A stretch of 64,000 nt of DNA from Coniferiporia sulphurascens (GCA_002794785.1 NBBA01000002.1:1860001-1924000); one strand, 5' to 3'. Numbered from the stretch's first letter, positions 24,020 to 34,300 are shown. Numbers and translations are program-made. Notes: generated by a model from the letters alone, not told the origin.

Positions 24020-24111
24020 ACATCACAAAAACCGAAAAAAAATTGCAATCGCATATAAGTGCATATAATCATGTAAATTATGCCAAATGTATGTAAGATT
24101 TTGGGGCCCTC

Positions 24112-24300
24112 TTGCAAGCACACTTGGTTATCGAGGACACCTTGCAAGCATTGCGTAAGACTTGTACACAGTTGCAAGCATTGTGTAAGACTAGTGCACA
24201 TTTGCAAGCATTGTGTAAGACTTGTACACAGTTGCAAGCATTGTATAAGACTTTTACATGTTCACAAGCATTGCATAAGACTTGTACATGGTTGCAAGTT
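24112..24300. repeat. 30-bp minisatellite, about six units
   Basis: Units start at 24112, 24142, 24172, 24202, 24232 and 24262, plus a partial at 24292. Each begins ttgcaagcattg and continues with taagacttgtacac. The period is exactly 30, so it stays open in two frames as decapeptide repeats (CKHCVRLVHS or LQALCKTCTQ). No start context, splice pattern or family supports a real protein. The first unit differs in its second half. Confidence 0.8.
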
Positions 24301-24940
24301 TGCTGGTCCCTTATGGGTATTGTACTTGGTCATAATACTTACTGATCTTGTAGGTACATATAACAGTGTTCAGTTCTTAGGTGCAATAGCACTCCTCACC
24401 AATGATTACACATGTGTACTAGTACATCTGGTTATTGAGGAAGCCTTATAAGACTGGATGCAGTATGTAATGTGCAGAAGGATTGTGCAGCCTTGTGCAT
24501 TTGAACATGCATTAGCTGCTATTGCAATTGCTTCAAATTTACCATAATGATTGGTGCTGATGCAACCATCCCACAGGAATATAATATGATCACACCAGTT
24601 TCAAGCAATAAAAACACTTAGATTGCTAAGACAAGCAAATTATATACAATACAGTGATTAAACATCGCATTAGACGTGACAGTAAGGCGAGAACAAAAAC
24701 ATCTATGATTAAAAGACATATACCATCTGGGCATTTATAATCCCACAGTCATACCCAGATTGATGTCATGTGTGCTTCAAGCCTGGTTATTGACAGAGGC
24801 TCTAGCGAAATGTGCATGAAGGCGGGCAACAGAGCCTTTTTTGTTTCCGTTCACAATGCTGGATGTCTGAGGGAAGATGGCCCTGATTGAATAGACATGT
24901 TAGGCTGCAAATATGAATGTAAATGTTAAGGAGTTACCTG
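24301..24940. other. AT-rich DNA without recognisable gene
   Basis: There are no long frames and no repeat ends that I can define. One phrase of the minisatellite's first unit (ggttatcgaggacacc) recurs in altered form near 24431. Confidence 0.4.
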
Positions 24941-24942
24941 TC

Positions 24943-26340
24943 CCACCAGTGAAGGAGGTCTTGGACATACAACTCAATTACTGGGTCATCTGACTCAAAA
25001 AACTGCATGACACTTTCATACACATCCTCCAGCTCATTGACAGAGTTGCGAGCAAATGTTGTCTTCGAGCTCAGTGCAAACCACACCTTTAACATGTAAT
25101 GAGAAATCAGGACAGCACTCAGGTAAATGGAGTATAGAAGAGCTTACTTGTGATGCCATGTATGCAATCAAACTAGGCATAACCTTTGTCACATTATGCT
25201 TTGCAGCCATCCCCTTCTGAGTGGAGTAGGAATGCCCAGATGCATTGCTCGCAGCAGATGGAGCCAGATACACTGCTCAATATGCCTACAACCCATCACA
25301 GGGACTCAGATTTAAGCAAATGTATACAATAGTCAAAAACATACCTTAAGGAGTAAAGTGTTACATTTTTCCTTTACCCTTTGCCTCATGGCACTGACTC
25401 ATTCCCTCTTCGTCATCGCCTGTCAATGCCACTCCCCCATTTCCCTCATTTGCTCCCCCATTTCTCATAGCACACCATAAGACACCATGATGACGCCATA
25501 TTGCACCATGATGACATGCTCTGCTTACTGATACGTTCCTTGTGTTTCCATGACCTTCCATGCCATGTAAACAACCGCATACAAGCAACTACAGTAGCAA
25601 ATGCATAGAGTAGCATATAAGCCTGTAAAGTTGATAGCACAAGCCCTAAGCTTGTGCTCTTTGTTCATACAAGCCCAATACTACTTCCCACCAGCTACTA
25701 TGTGCCCCTCCTAGTCAACTGGCACTTCGTTGTAACCTGACTCCTCTAAGAAGACCACCACATACTTAGCGACAATCCGGAAGCCCCGACGTCGATCCAC
25801 CTCATTACTGGCATCAGGAAGCCCCGTTGCCATCACCACCATTCCTGATGATCAGGAAGCCCCAATGTCGATCACCGCATAACTGTTGAGCTTAACATAA
25901 AGTACCCTTGAAAAGCCCTTGCAATGGCTGCTGGGGGTCATACTTGCCCACATAATAGAAATGCATGAATTCCGTTCCATCGACAGGCCTCTTCTCACCA
26001 TTGCCTGTGTCTATTAGCACAATGCCAGCCTTCAGAGCATTTATGAGACTGTATGTATACAAATACTTGTTAGATGATTGGAAAGTAATAAAGTAAAAGT
26101 ACTACTCTTCAGTGACAGGTCCTGCATCAACAGGTGCAATCAACACAGCCATGAGTGGATGGTTGAAGCCCCTCTGATCCTTTGGTATGATTGACGGCAC
26201 AATAGGCAACCCCTTCTCATCAAAACCCCAGTCCAACCATTGGCAAACATTTGTTTTCACAACAGACATGTCATTTGAGCAAGAGTTACACTGGCCTTCA
26301 TGGAGCTTTGTAAGGCAAAAATTTAAGAGACATAGTAGGA
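24943..26340 (-). pseudogene. DUF6698-like Agaricomycete gene, split by a solo LTR
   Basis: Reading on -, pieces join as CQWLDWGFDEKGLPIVPSII..KDQRGFNHPLMAVLIAP (26290-26105), LINALKAGIVLIDTGNGEKR to YYVGKYDPQQPLQGLFKGTL (26050-25905), then, past the LTR at 25359-25897, LLLK and a GTATGT donor, SAASNASGHSYSTQKGMAAKHNVTKVMPSLIAYMASQ, and FALSSKTTFARNSVNELEDVYESV to DLLHWWDR. The order (RGFNHP motif, GLFKG-LL, AAK-xxTKVxPxxIAY, FALSS, WW near the end) resembles the expanded basidiomycete DUF6698 family; that assignment is from memory. Removing the LTR and one target duplication restores the reading across the site. An N-terminal part may extend to about 27190 (MKEEWKRLTSAWVNW) but I could not connect it. 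Confidence 0.55.
25359..25897 (-). mobile_element. Solo LTR, family b, copy 3
   Basis: It runs TGTTAC...GCTTAACA on + (family orientation is minus). It has perfect 5-bp target duplications TAAAG at 25354-25358 and 25898-25902. It is the reverse complement of the LTRs at 29443 and 31326, more diverged than they are from each other. It contains the same aagcccnaagcttgtgc hairpin region. It inserted into an exon of the DUF6698-like gene. Confidence 0.85.
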
Positions 26341-26344
26341 AATG

Positions 26345-27393
26345 ATAACCCCACAGAAGAACACATGCTGCCCACTATATCTGTGAAGGTTTTGTTGGTT
26401 TTCAGCAATTTGTGGCACTTGCAAATGCTTTCCATATGCCAATGTAGATATTTTGTAACCAGTAGATAATTGCATGAGGGAAACCAAGTGCATACAAGCA
26501 GTAAAAAAAACTATGAAAAAGATTTCAAACTCTGACACCATTTTGGCATTGAGCTTGAACTTCAACAGGTTTCATTGTCTGCATCTGCAACACGGTTATA
26601 CATGCTTGTGTTGATACAGCCAACTAATTCCTTGAAAATGCACCAGTTGCACTCTTGTCTGTGAAATTGACCACAAAATTAAACAAATATCATAGATAGA
26701 TCAACAAACTCACTCTGGGTTTAAATGCACATTGTCATCTCCCAGGTGGAAGGAAACATCCAGCCCATCTGTCATGATGACATGAGGATTACCCCATGGA
26801 GATTGGGTTAGACACAGTTGACATCCAATAGCCACAAATTGATCAATCCGGTGACTGGCAAAGGAGGTTAGTGACATCCATCATACACAATTGTTGTATT
26901 GACTTACATAGCCCTTTTTCGGCCATGCCCTCTTCTTGGATTTTCCACCTCTTCATCAATGCATTGTTGACGCCTGTCGACCTCCATGGGCATGGACTCT
27001 TCACTGGCAAGAGATGTGAGTGGAATTGGTAATGAGTGGTGTGTCAGCTCGTGGTGATTGTTTTCCCTTAGATAGTAGTAGTAAAACATAAACTGTACAG
27101 TCGGGCACATATAGTCGTGCCTGAGGCATCCATGCACCTCAGTCCAATTGACCCAGGCTGAGGTGAGCCGCTTCCATTCTTCTTTCATAGATGCCTGTAT
27201 ATTGATGCCCTAGAATAGATATTTGTACAGGTAGATACTATCTAACAGAGTCCAATTGACCCGGGCTGAGATATTTGTATGGGTTATGAGCCTTGACAAA
27301 ACCAGCACATCCAAAAATGCACAGACTGATCCATCCATAAAACAAACCGGTTCGCCCAAACCGAATGCATCAAAAGAATGAAATCGAAACGAA
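26345..27393. other. Region upstream of the copia remnant; unresolved minus-strand frames
   Basis: Short minus-strand frames (26323-26565 and 26904-27188) read like decayed exons but match no family that I know. A segment of about 20 bp (gtccaattgaccc-ggctgag) occurs twice, near 27140 and 27248. The LTR expected before the copia gag start is not recognisable. Confidence 0.3.
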
Positions 27394-27913
27394 ATGTTGG
27401 GTCCTATGAATAATATTTTGATGCTGTTGTCAGATGAAAAACTGTTGATTGAAAAGCAAAACTACAGACCTTGGTACATGCAAATCAGTCTCACCTTGGA
27501 ATACTGCAACCTACTAGGGGTGGTAGATGGAACTGAGACAAGTCTGCCGAAAGGGGACGTGAATCTGGCAGCATGGATGGAGAAAGACAAAAAGGCATGT
27601 ACGCAAATTGGCCTGAACATTGTGGCTGACACCTTAGTGGACCTCGACACGATGTCTTCGAAGGCCATGCTTACAAGTTTGAAAGCTCACTTCCAAGGAA
27701 CATCAGTGCTAGCACAATCAATGGCAATGACTGCACTCACCTCAAAAAGATACACCGAAGGGACTGAGATGAAAATGCACATTAATGAACTTCGGTGACT
27801 TAAGGTGCAGGTAGTGGGCAGCGGCTTACCACTGGATGACAAACACTTTGCCATGATCACCATCCAATTGCTCCCACATATGTCTGAATGGAATGCAATT
27901 GCTGGATCTATGC
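27394..27913 (+). pseudogene. copia gag (broken)
   Basis: MLGPMNNILMLLSDEKLLIEKQNYRPWYMQ..LGVVDGTETSLPKGDVNLAAWMEKDKKA..ISLTSLKAHFQ-type sequence is typical of copia Gag (UBN2 family). The frame is stopped by TGA at 27796-27798 after INELR but continues as LKVQVVGSGLPLDDKHFAMITIQLLPHMSEWNA up to the LTR insertion. After the LTR it resumes at 29266 with a further TAA before DEHMRASAG and then the zinc knuckle CLNCKH*GHSAVRC, which carries another TGA. Confidence 0.85.
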
Positions 27914-29260
27914 TGTTAGATTCACTCCCTGATTAAGGGTTAGAAACAAGTGATAACAGATTCACACAATGATACTAGTTAGTTTAGGGCAGGCTTGATA
28001 CCCTTCACTCACTAGAGTGTTAGAGCTGATGATGGTGGTAAGAGACAAGAGATGAATTAAACTGCTTTTTACCACAATTTTATGTTGGGCTTTTATACCC
28101 TACATGTTGTAGTCTATTTACTATGTTCCAGTAGATACTACAACATACTACTCTTGATTTATAAGTCATAGGAATATTCCGGTACAATCCTGTACATGCT
28201 ATTTACTATTCTTAGCTTTCCTATGAGTCAGTTGCATATTCCAGTATGTTCTACAGCCTACTGTGCCATCTTTATCTTATGCTAGAACCTTCACTGAGTT
28301 TCCATCGAGTCATACAGTATCATACCTAAGTTAACCATTCTCAGATACTACTATACCTATGATGCTTCTCCTTATTTCCTAATTGGTTCTGCTGTGCGAT
28401 GTGCTATACTTGGCTCCCATCAATTGCGTCTTCAATTGATCGCCATGCTTCCATCAGCTATTCTTAGCCAAACACTTAGATATACTTGTGTGGCTCAGCA
28501 ATTATGCTAGCCTTCTTAATCTTATCTTGTTGTGGCTTGTTACTTATTACCATAGACTAAGATTGAGTCATTTCCATTACTTCGTTGAAAGGGGTTTGTT
28601 CTGGTGTCCTATCATCTACTGGCATAAAGAGCTCCTCAGGCCCTATAGCGTTTATATTTGTTATCCTGCTATACCCTGGTGTGACTCTATATGAAGGTTC
28701 ATCATTGAACCATCATATTATAATCTCTTTATCTATTGGTACTAACTCCTGTCTTTGATTTGGTTCCTTTTGATCTACTGTTGTGTGTCCTTTGGCTATG
28801 AAGTTGGCTTTGTATGCAAATAGTTGTTCTCATAATTGTTTATTGATAGTATGAACTATTTGGTGTGCCGCTTCTGCATAATCAGTTGATGTAATAACTG
28901 CCCTTTGATAACATAATTCATTATGTGGCTGATTATAAATCTTGGTTCTTGTGTAAGTGCTGATTACATATCTATTCAATTGGTATGAGAACATAGTTGC
29001 TCTATGTTTGATTATTACTTCTAGCCTTTCTGCCACTTGTTGTTCCCTTGTAGTATGATTGAATGTAATTTGACAGTTGTCATATCCTGCATTCTGTCCT
29101 ACTGTTGCACATGCAATATTGAATGCTTTCCATGCTACTTGATCTGCATCTTTACAGTGTTGACATAGGTTCCTGGTATCAATTAGAGTTACGGGTCTTG
29201 CCATGTCGATCTTGCTAATCCATCAATCCAGCAATCACAATTTTCATCAATTTACTAACA
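27914..29260 (-). mobile_element. Solo LTR, family a, copy 1 (1347 bp)
   Basis: The ends are TGTTAG and CTAACA, with a perfect TATGC target duplication at 27909-27913 and 29261-29265. It is nearly identical to 32106-33446 in opposite orientation. A TATAAAAG box lies at 28090-28097 on the minus strand, so transcription of this LTR runs leftwards. The U3 part contains a minus-strand frame of 124 codons (28830-29204, MARPVTLIDTRNLCQHC) followed by more frame after a TGA. It is inserted in copia gag. Confidence 0.88.
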
Positions 29261-29442
29261 TATGCACTCTGTAAAGAGTTCTGACAAAGTCTTCAATATC
29301 TTGACCCTTTAAGATGAGCACATGCGAGCATCAGCAGGCATGTACAGCCAGGGATCTACAAAGGGGGAGGTTGCACTAAAGTCAAGACCCACGTTTGAGT
29401 GCTTGAACTGCAAACACTGAGGACACTCAGCAGTGAGGTGCT

Positions 29443-30002
29443 TGTTAAGCTCAACGGTTACATGGTGATCGATGTCGGGGCTTCCTGATCATCAGTACTG
29501 ATGGTGATGACAACGGGGCTTCCTAGATGTCGTAAGTCGAAAGTGATTGGTGACGGGGCTTCCTGATCGATGATGTGGATGCGGTAAGCTTCTATAGCGA
29601 GTCGGGTTACGACGAAGCAACAAGTGGCTCAGCGGCACACAGTAAACTGGTGGTAACAGATAATGGGCTTGTATGAACAAAGAGCACAAGCTTAGGGCTT
29701 GTGCTACTGAAGTTACATGCTTATATGCTACTCTATGTGTTTACTACTGTAGCAGCCTGTGTAGGGTAGTTTACCAGACTATGGAAGGTCATGGAAACCC
29801 AAGGAATACCTTGGTAATACAAGTAGGGCTATCAGTAAGCAAAGCACATCATGGTGATGCAATAAGGCATCATCATGGTGTCTTATGGTGCAAGGTGAAT
29901 AAGGATGAGTAAGGCAGAGAAATGGGGGAGTTGTGCTGGCTGATGATGACAAAGGGGAAGTGAGTCAGCGCAGTAAGGGAAAAGTAAAGGAAAATTGTAA
30001 CA
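29443..30002 (+). mobile_element. Solo LTR, family b, copy 1 (560 bp)
   Basis: It begins TGTTAAGCTCAAC and ends AAATTGTAACA, with perfect target duplication GTGCT at 29438-29442 and 30003-30007. It contains three cggggcttcct blocks near 29476-29565 and a stem-loop AGCACAAGC/GCTTGTGCT at 29683-29705. It inserted at the last cysteine codon of the copia zinc knuckle. Confidence 0.92.
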
Positions 30003-31325
30003 GTGCTGGGTGAAAGGAGGGGGATAGGAAGGGCAAGACCCATCCTACTGGTGTCCACCCAGGGGCAACAACTCGTCTGAGCAAAACCCTCATGCCAACA
30101 TAGCATACCACTCACCTGGCATGCATCGCAAGTTCTCACTAATGGCCAGAACCGGACCCACCGACCAGGAGTCCGACGAATGGCTCATGGACTCCAGTGC
30201 TTCATCCCACATGGCTGCAAACAGGAACAACTTCAAAATATACTCACCAATCACACCGATCGAGGTGAACTCTGCAGAGCTCGGCGGGTCCTTCCAAGCT
30301 GTCGGGAGGGGCTCAATTCATGTCCGATTTGTGTATAATGGGAGAGTATCGATTGTAACACTCACCAATGTCCTGCACACACCCAATATATCTTCCAACC
30401 TGCTCTCCATATCCAGCCTTGATGACTCTGGTGTGATGATGAATTTTTCGAATGGGAAGTATGTCTTCTCCCATATCATGCATGGAAGACCAGAGCCTTT
30501 TGCTTTTGGCATAAAGAAAGGTAGTCTGTATCGAGTCGCGATGCAGATTCGAAGGGAACATGCAGCAATTGCAAACCCAGACATATCCTCCACAGCAAAC
30601 CTCGCAATGTGGCATGCTTGGATAGGGCATGGACACGATGACCTAGTAAGAAAAATGGTGCAGGGTGCCGTTTGGGGAGTAAAAATTAGTGATGGGGATG
30701 CACCAGGGAGATGTGAACCTTGTATCCTGGGCAAACACACAAGTTCCCCATTTGCTCGCAATCTCCAGCATGTGCAGAACCTGCTCGACATCATCCACAC
30801 TGACATCATCGGACCCATCCAAGTCAACTCTGTTGGGGGCACCCAATACACCCTCACGTTCCTGGATGACTACTCCCATCATATGTGGATTCGTTTCCTG
30901 GCAAATAAAAGTGACATGCTTGATGCCTACAAAACCCTCGAAAAGCAGCTCGAAACGCTTACCAGATGCCACATAAAACGATTGCAATCCGATAATGGCT
31001 CCGAGTTCATCAATCGAGTGTTTGATGATCATAGAGCTGCAAAAGGGACCACTCACATGACGACCACCCTGCACACTCCCGCCATGAATGGCTGCTCTGA
31101 GCGTGTTGGATGGACTATCTTCAACGGCATCTGATCCGTGCTCCTTGATGCAAACCTACCAAAGGAGCAATGGGTGGAGGCCACTGCATACAAAGTCCAC
31201 TGTATGAACATCACCCTGCACTCGGCGCTGCCGGACAGGGTGACCCCACATGAGCTCTTCTTTGATCAAAAGCCAAATGCCTCGCACCTACACCGCTGGG
31301 GTTGCCCAGTGTATATTCGAGTTCC
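30003..31325 (+). pseudogene. copia protease-integrase region (broken)
   Basis: From 30121 the frame runs 337 codons. The protease site is DSSASSHM, in place of the usual DSGAS, so the catalytic triplet has lost its glycine. GAG-pre-integrase follows (LAMWHAWIGHGHDDLVRKM..CEPCILGK). The integrase core has the three acidic residues in IHTDIIGP, LQSDNGSEF and NGCSERV. A TGA at 31132-31134 interrupts it; the frame then continues LLDANLPKEQWVEATAYKVHCMN..HRWGCPVYIRV to the LTR at 31326. A TAG at about 30030 separates it from the zinc knuckle. Confidence 0.9.
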
Positions 31326-31882
31326 TGTTAAGCTCAACAGTTATGTGGTGATCGATGTCGGGGCTTCCTGATCGTCGGAACTGATGGTACGGCAACGGGG
31401 CTTCCTAGATGTCGTAAGTCGAAGGTGATCGTCGGCGGGGCTTCCTGATCGACGATGTGGACGCAAGAGGCTTCTTAGTGATGTCAGGTTACGACGAAGC
31501 GACTATTGGCCAAGGGCACACAGTAGACTGGTGGTAGCAGATAATGGGCTTGTATGAACAAAGAGCACAAGCTTAGGGCTTGTGCTACTGAAGTTACATG
31601 CTTATATGCTACTCTATGTGTTTGTTACTGTAGCGACTTGGTTAGGTATGTTCACCAGACTGTGGAAGGTCATGGAAACGCAAGGAAGGCCTTGGTAATA
31701 CAAGTATGGTGATCAGTAAGCAAAGCACACCATGGTGATGCAATAAGGCGTCATTATGGCATCGTATGACGCAAGGTGAATGAGGATGAGTAAGGCAGAG
31801 AAATGGGGGAGTTACGCTGACTGATGATGACGAAGAGGAAATGAGTCAGTGTAGTAGGGGAAAGTAAAGGAAAATTGTAACA
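31326..31882 (+). mobile_element. Solo LTR, family b, copy 2 (557 bp)
   Basis: It has the same ends as copy 1 and perfect target duplication GTTCC at 31321-31325 and 31883-31887. It has the same cggggcttcct blocks and the same stem-loop near 31565. Removing it gives an uninterrupted copia reading RVPADDCQKLDARLLKG, which proves insertion into pol. Confidence 0.93.
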
Positions 31883-32105
31883 GTTCCTGCTGATGACTGC
31901 CAGAAGCTTGATGCACGATTGTTAAAGGGGCACTTTGTCGGGGTGTTCGCAGATGCAGCGTACTGGATCTGGCTGCCCTCCACTCAGCAACTCAAAAAAT
32001 CTTGTGACATAATCTTTGAGGAAGGCCAGCCTCACCATACAATCACCCTCAACAATGTTGAGACACATAAACTCCTGTCTGACATACCATCCCCACCCTG
32101 CTCCC

Positions 32106-33446
32106 TGTTAGTAAATTGATGAAAATCATGGTGATCAATGGATCAACAGATCGACATGGCAAGACCCGTAACTCTAATTGATACCAGGAACCTATGTCAA
32201 CACTGTAAAGATGCAGATCAAGTAGCATGGAAAGCATTCAATATTGCATGTGCAACAGTAGGACAGAATGCAGGATATGACAACTGTCAAATTACATTCA
32301 ATCATACTACAAGGGAACAACAAGTGGCAGAAAGGCTAGAAGTAATAATCAAACATAGAGCAACTATGTTCTCATACCAATTGAATAGATATGTAATCAG
32401 CACTTACACAAGAACCAAGATTTATAATCAGCCACATAATGAATTATGTTATCAAAGGGCAGTTATTACATCAACTGATTATGCAGAAGCGGCACACCAA
32501 ATAGTTCATACTATCAATAAACAATTATGAGAACAACTATTTGCATACAAAGCCAACTTCATAGCCAAAGGACACACAACAGTAGATCAAAAGGAACCAA
32601 ATCAAAGACAGGAGTTAGTACCAATAGATAAAGAGATTATAATATGATGGTTCAATGATGAACCTTCATATAGAGTCACACCAGGGTATAGCAGGATAAC
32701 AAATATAAACGCTATAGGGCCTGAGGAGCTCTTTATGCCAGTAGATGATAGGACACCAGAACAAACCCCTTTCAACGAAGTAATGGAAATGACTCAATCT
32801 TAGTCTATGGTAATAAGTAACAAGCCACAACAAGATAAGATTAAGAAGGCTAGCATAATTGCTGAGCCACACAAGTATATCTAAGTGTTTGGCTAAGAAT
32901 AGCTGATGGAAGCATGGCGATCAATTGAAGACGCAATTGATGGGAGCCAAGTATAGCACATCGCACAGCAGAACCAATTAGGAAATAAGGAGAAGCATCA
33001 TAGGTATAGTAGTATCTGAGAATGGTTAACTTAGGTATGATACTGTATGACTCGATGGAAACTCAGTGAAGGTTCTAGCATAAGATAAAGATGGCACAGT
33101 AGGCTGTAGAACATACTGGAATATGCAACTGACTCATAGGAAAGCTAAGAATAGTAAATAGCATGTACAGGATTGTACCGGAATATTCCTATGACTTATA
33201 AATCAAGAGTAGTATGTTGTAGTATCTACTGGAACATAGTAAATAGACTACAACATGTAGGGTATAAAAGCCCAACATAAAATTGTGGTAAAAAGCAGTT
33301 TAATTCATCTCTTGTCTCTTACCACCATCATCAGCTCTAACACTCTAGTGAGTGAAGGGTATTAAGCCTACCCTAAACTAACTAGTATCATTGTGTGAAT
33401 CTGTTATCACTTGTTTCTAACCCTTAATCAGGGAGCAAATCTAACA
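32106..33446 (+). mobile_element. Solo LTR, family a, copy 2 (1341 bp)
   Basis: TGTTAG...CTAACA ends; inverted and nearly identical to 27914-29260. A TATAAAAG box is at 33263-33270, about 180 bp before the end. The flanking 5-mers are CTCCC and CTACC, not a perfect duplication. The left side is copia pol and the right side is a tyrosine-recombinase frame. Either the flank was rearranged after insertion or one base mutated. Confidence 0.82.
32138..32530 (+). pseudogene. ORF inside the LTR-a U3
   Basis: 130 codons, MDQQIDMARPVTLIDTRNLCQHC, read on the transcribed strand upstream of the LTR TATA box. After the TGA at 32528-32530 the frame stays protein-like (EQLFAYKANFIAKGHTTVDQ; WFNDEPSYRVTPGYSRITNINAIGPEELF) to about 32800, with one more TGA. 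Both LTR-a copies carry the same sequence and stops. No family was recognised; the composition resembles a small Gag-like protein. It may be a relic coding region of the parent element. Confidence 0.45.
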
Positions 33447-33665
33447 CTACCTGTACCGGGTCACAGCCTTCGGATCAGGGCCACTCTGGAATTCCTCTTA
33501 CAAGGTGTGCCATTCAATGTAGTCAAAGTCATTGGACACTGGTCATCCAATGCCTTTATGGGTTACTTGTGCAAACATGTGCAAATCTTGGCACCCTACC
33601 TACAAGCCGCACCTGAAGTCCACGAGCGCTTCGTCCATTTGGCTATGCCCCCAGTACGGCACTAG
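33447..33665 (+). pseudogene. Tyrosine recombinase C-terminal fragment (DIRS/Crypton-type)
   Basis: GHSLRIRATLEFLLQGVPFNVVKVIGHWSSNAFMGYLCKHVQILAPYL shows the HxxR motif, the later GHW and a candidate nucleophile tyrosine in FMGYL, the layout of tyrosine recombinases from basidiomycete DIRS-like elements or Cryptons. The first part of the enzyme is absent because the LTR-a border lies immediately before. Stop at 33663-33665. Confidence 0.7.
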
Positions 33666-34300
33666 GTGAGTGCTCCCTGCTCCTTTTAGGTGGGTGTTTC
33701 TCAACCCGCTCAACACGTCGCAGGAGCTCCTACCGGTCAGGGATCTCGCTGATCGAGGCCTTCCCTTTTTTCCCCTGTTAGATTTTTGAGCACAGGAGGA
33801 GTCGGGACCAGACTCCCTACTGAGAGGAGGGTGGTTTTCACCCATTAGTGGATCTTCTCACAGCCGAGTTTATTGTATGCTGATCTAGTACACATGTATC
33901 TGGACACTAGACTACATTATTATGGAGTATCAGGCATTCAGAGCATCAACCCCACAGATCCATGCATTTCGCAATGAATTGCTGACAAAGCAGTTATAAC
34001 CAGTTATTTTGAATTATTTTGAATTATTTTGAATTAAATGGAATTATTTGTGATTATTCCCACAAACCCTATAACTGCATATAACTAGTTATAACTGATT
34101 ATGGATTGTGGAAAGCAGTTGCAAGTTATAACTGCTAGTTATAACCAGTTATAACTGGTGATGAACCTGGTTGCAAAGGCACTAGCACAGCCATCACCAC
34201 ACATTATGGCCGGAGCTTTCACACAGATCCGGTCATCACTAGTTATAACCCAATTCTGTGTGCAATGCCCAACTTATTGTCCAGTAAGGACCCCCAAAAC
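33666..34300. repeat. Downstream of the recombinase: clustered GTTATAAC palindromes
   Basis: Between 33985 and 34250 the 8-bp palindrome GTTATAAC occurs six times, usually as cagttataact(g) or variants, together with three tandem copies of a ttttgaatta motif near 34005-34035. The preceding 33690-33850 stretch has no gene. Such clustered short palindromes are typical of transposon subterminal regions, but no terminal repeat was defined. Confidence 0.6.

Larger units (their letters stand above)
27394..32105 (+). mobile_element. Ty1/copia retrotransposon remnant, invaded by three solo LTRs
   Basis: The gag-pol body can be followed in four pieces: 27394-27913, 29261-29442, 30003-31325 and 31883-32105. 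The insertions between them are solo LTRs with matching target duplications, and deleting them restores continuity. Present are gag, a CCHC zinc knuckle (29408-29441), protease, GAG-pre-integrase, integrase core, and the conserved post-integrase strip KLDARLLKGHFVGV..WIWLPST..SCDIIFEE. Reverse transcriptase and RNase H are missing, as are the element's own LTRs. Five in-frame stops are present. It cannot move on its own. Confidence 0.88.

Noticed and set aside
24112..24300. Regularly spaced repeats resembling a CRISPR array
   Set aside because: Units are directly adjacent with no unique spacers, in a eukaryotic genome; it is a minisatellite.
27394..32105. Complete autonomous copia element
   Set aside because: No paired LTRs, no reverse transcriptase or RNase H, and five in-frame stops.
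27914..33446. One large transposon with LTR-a copies as its terminal inverted repeats
   Set aside because: Copy 1 has its own perfect 5-bp duplication inside copia gag, so the two copies inserted separately.
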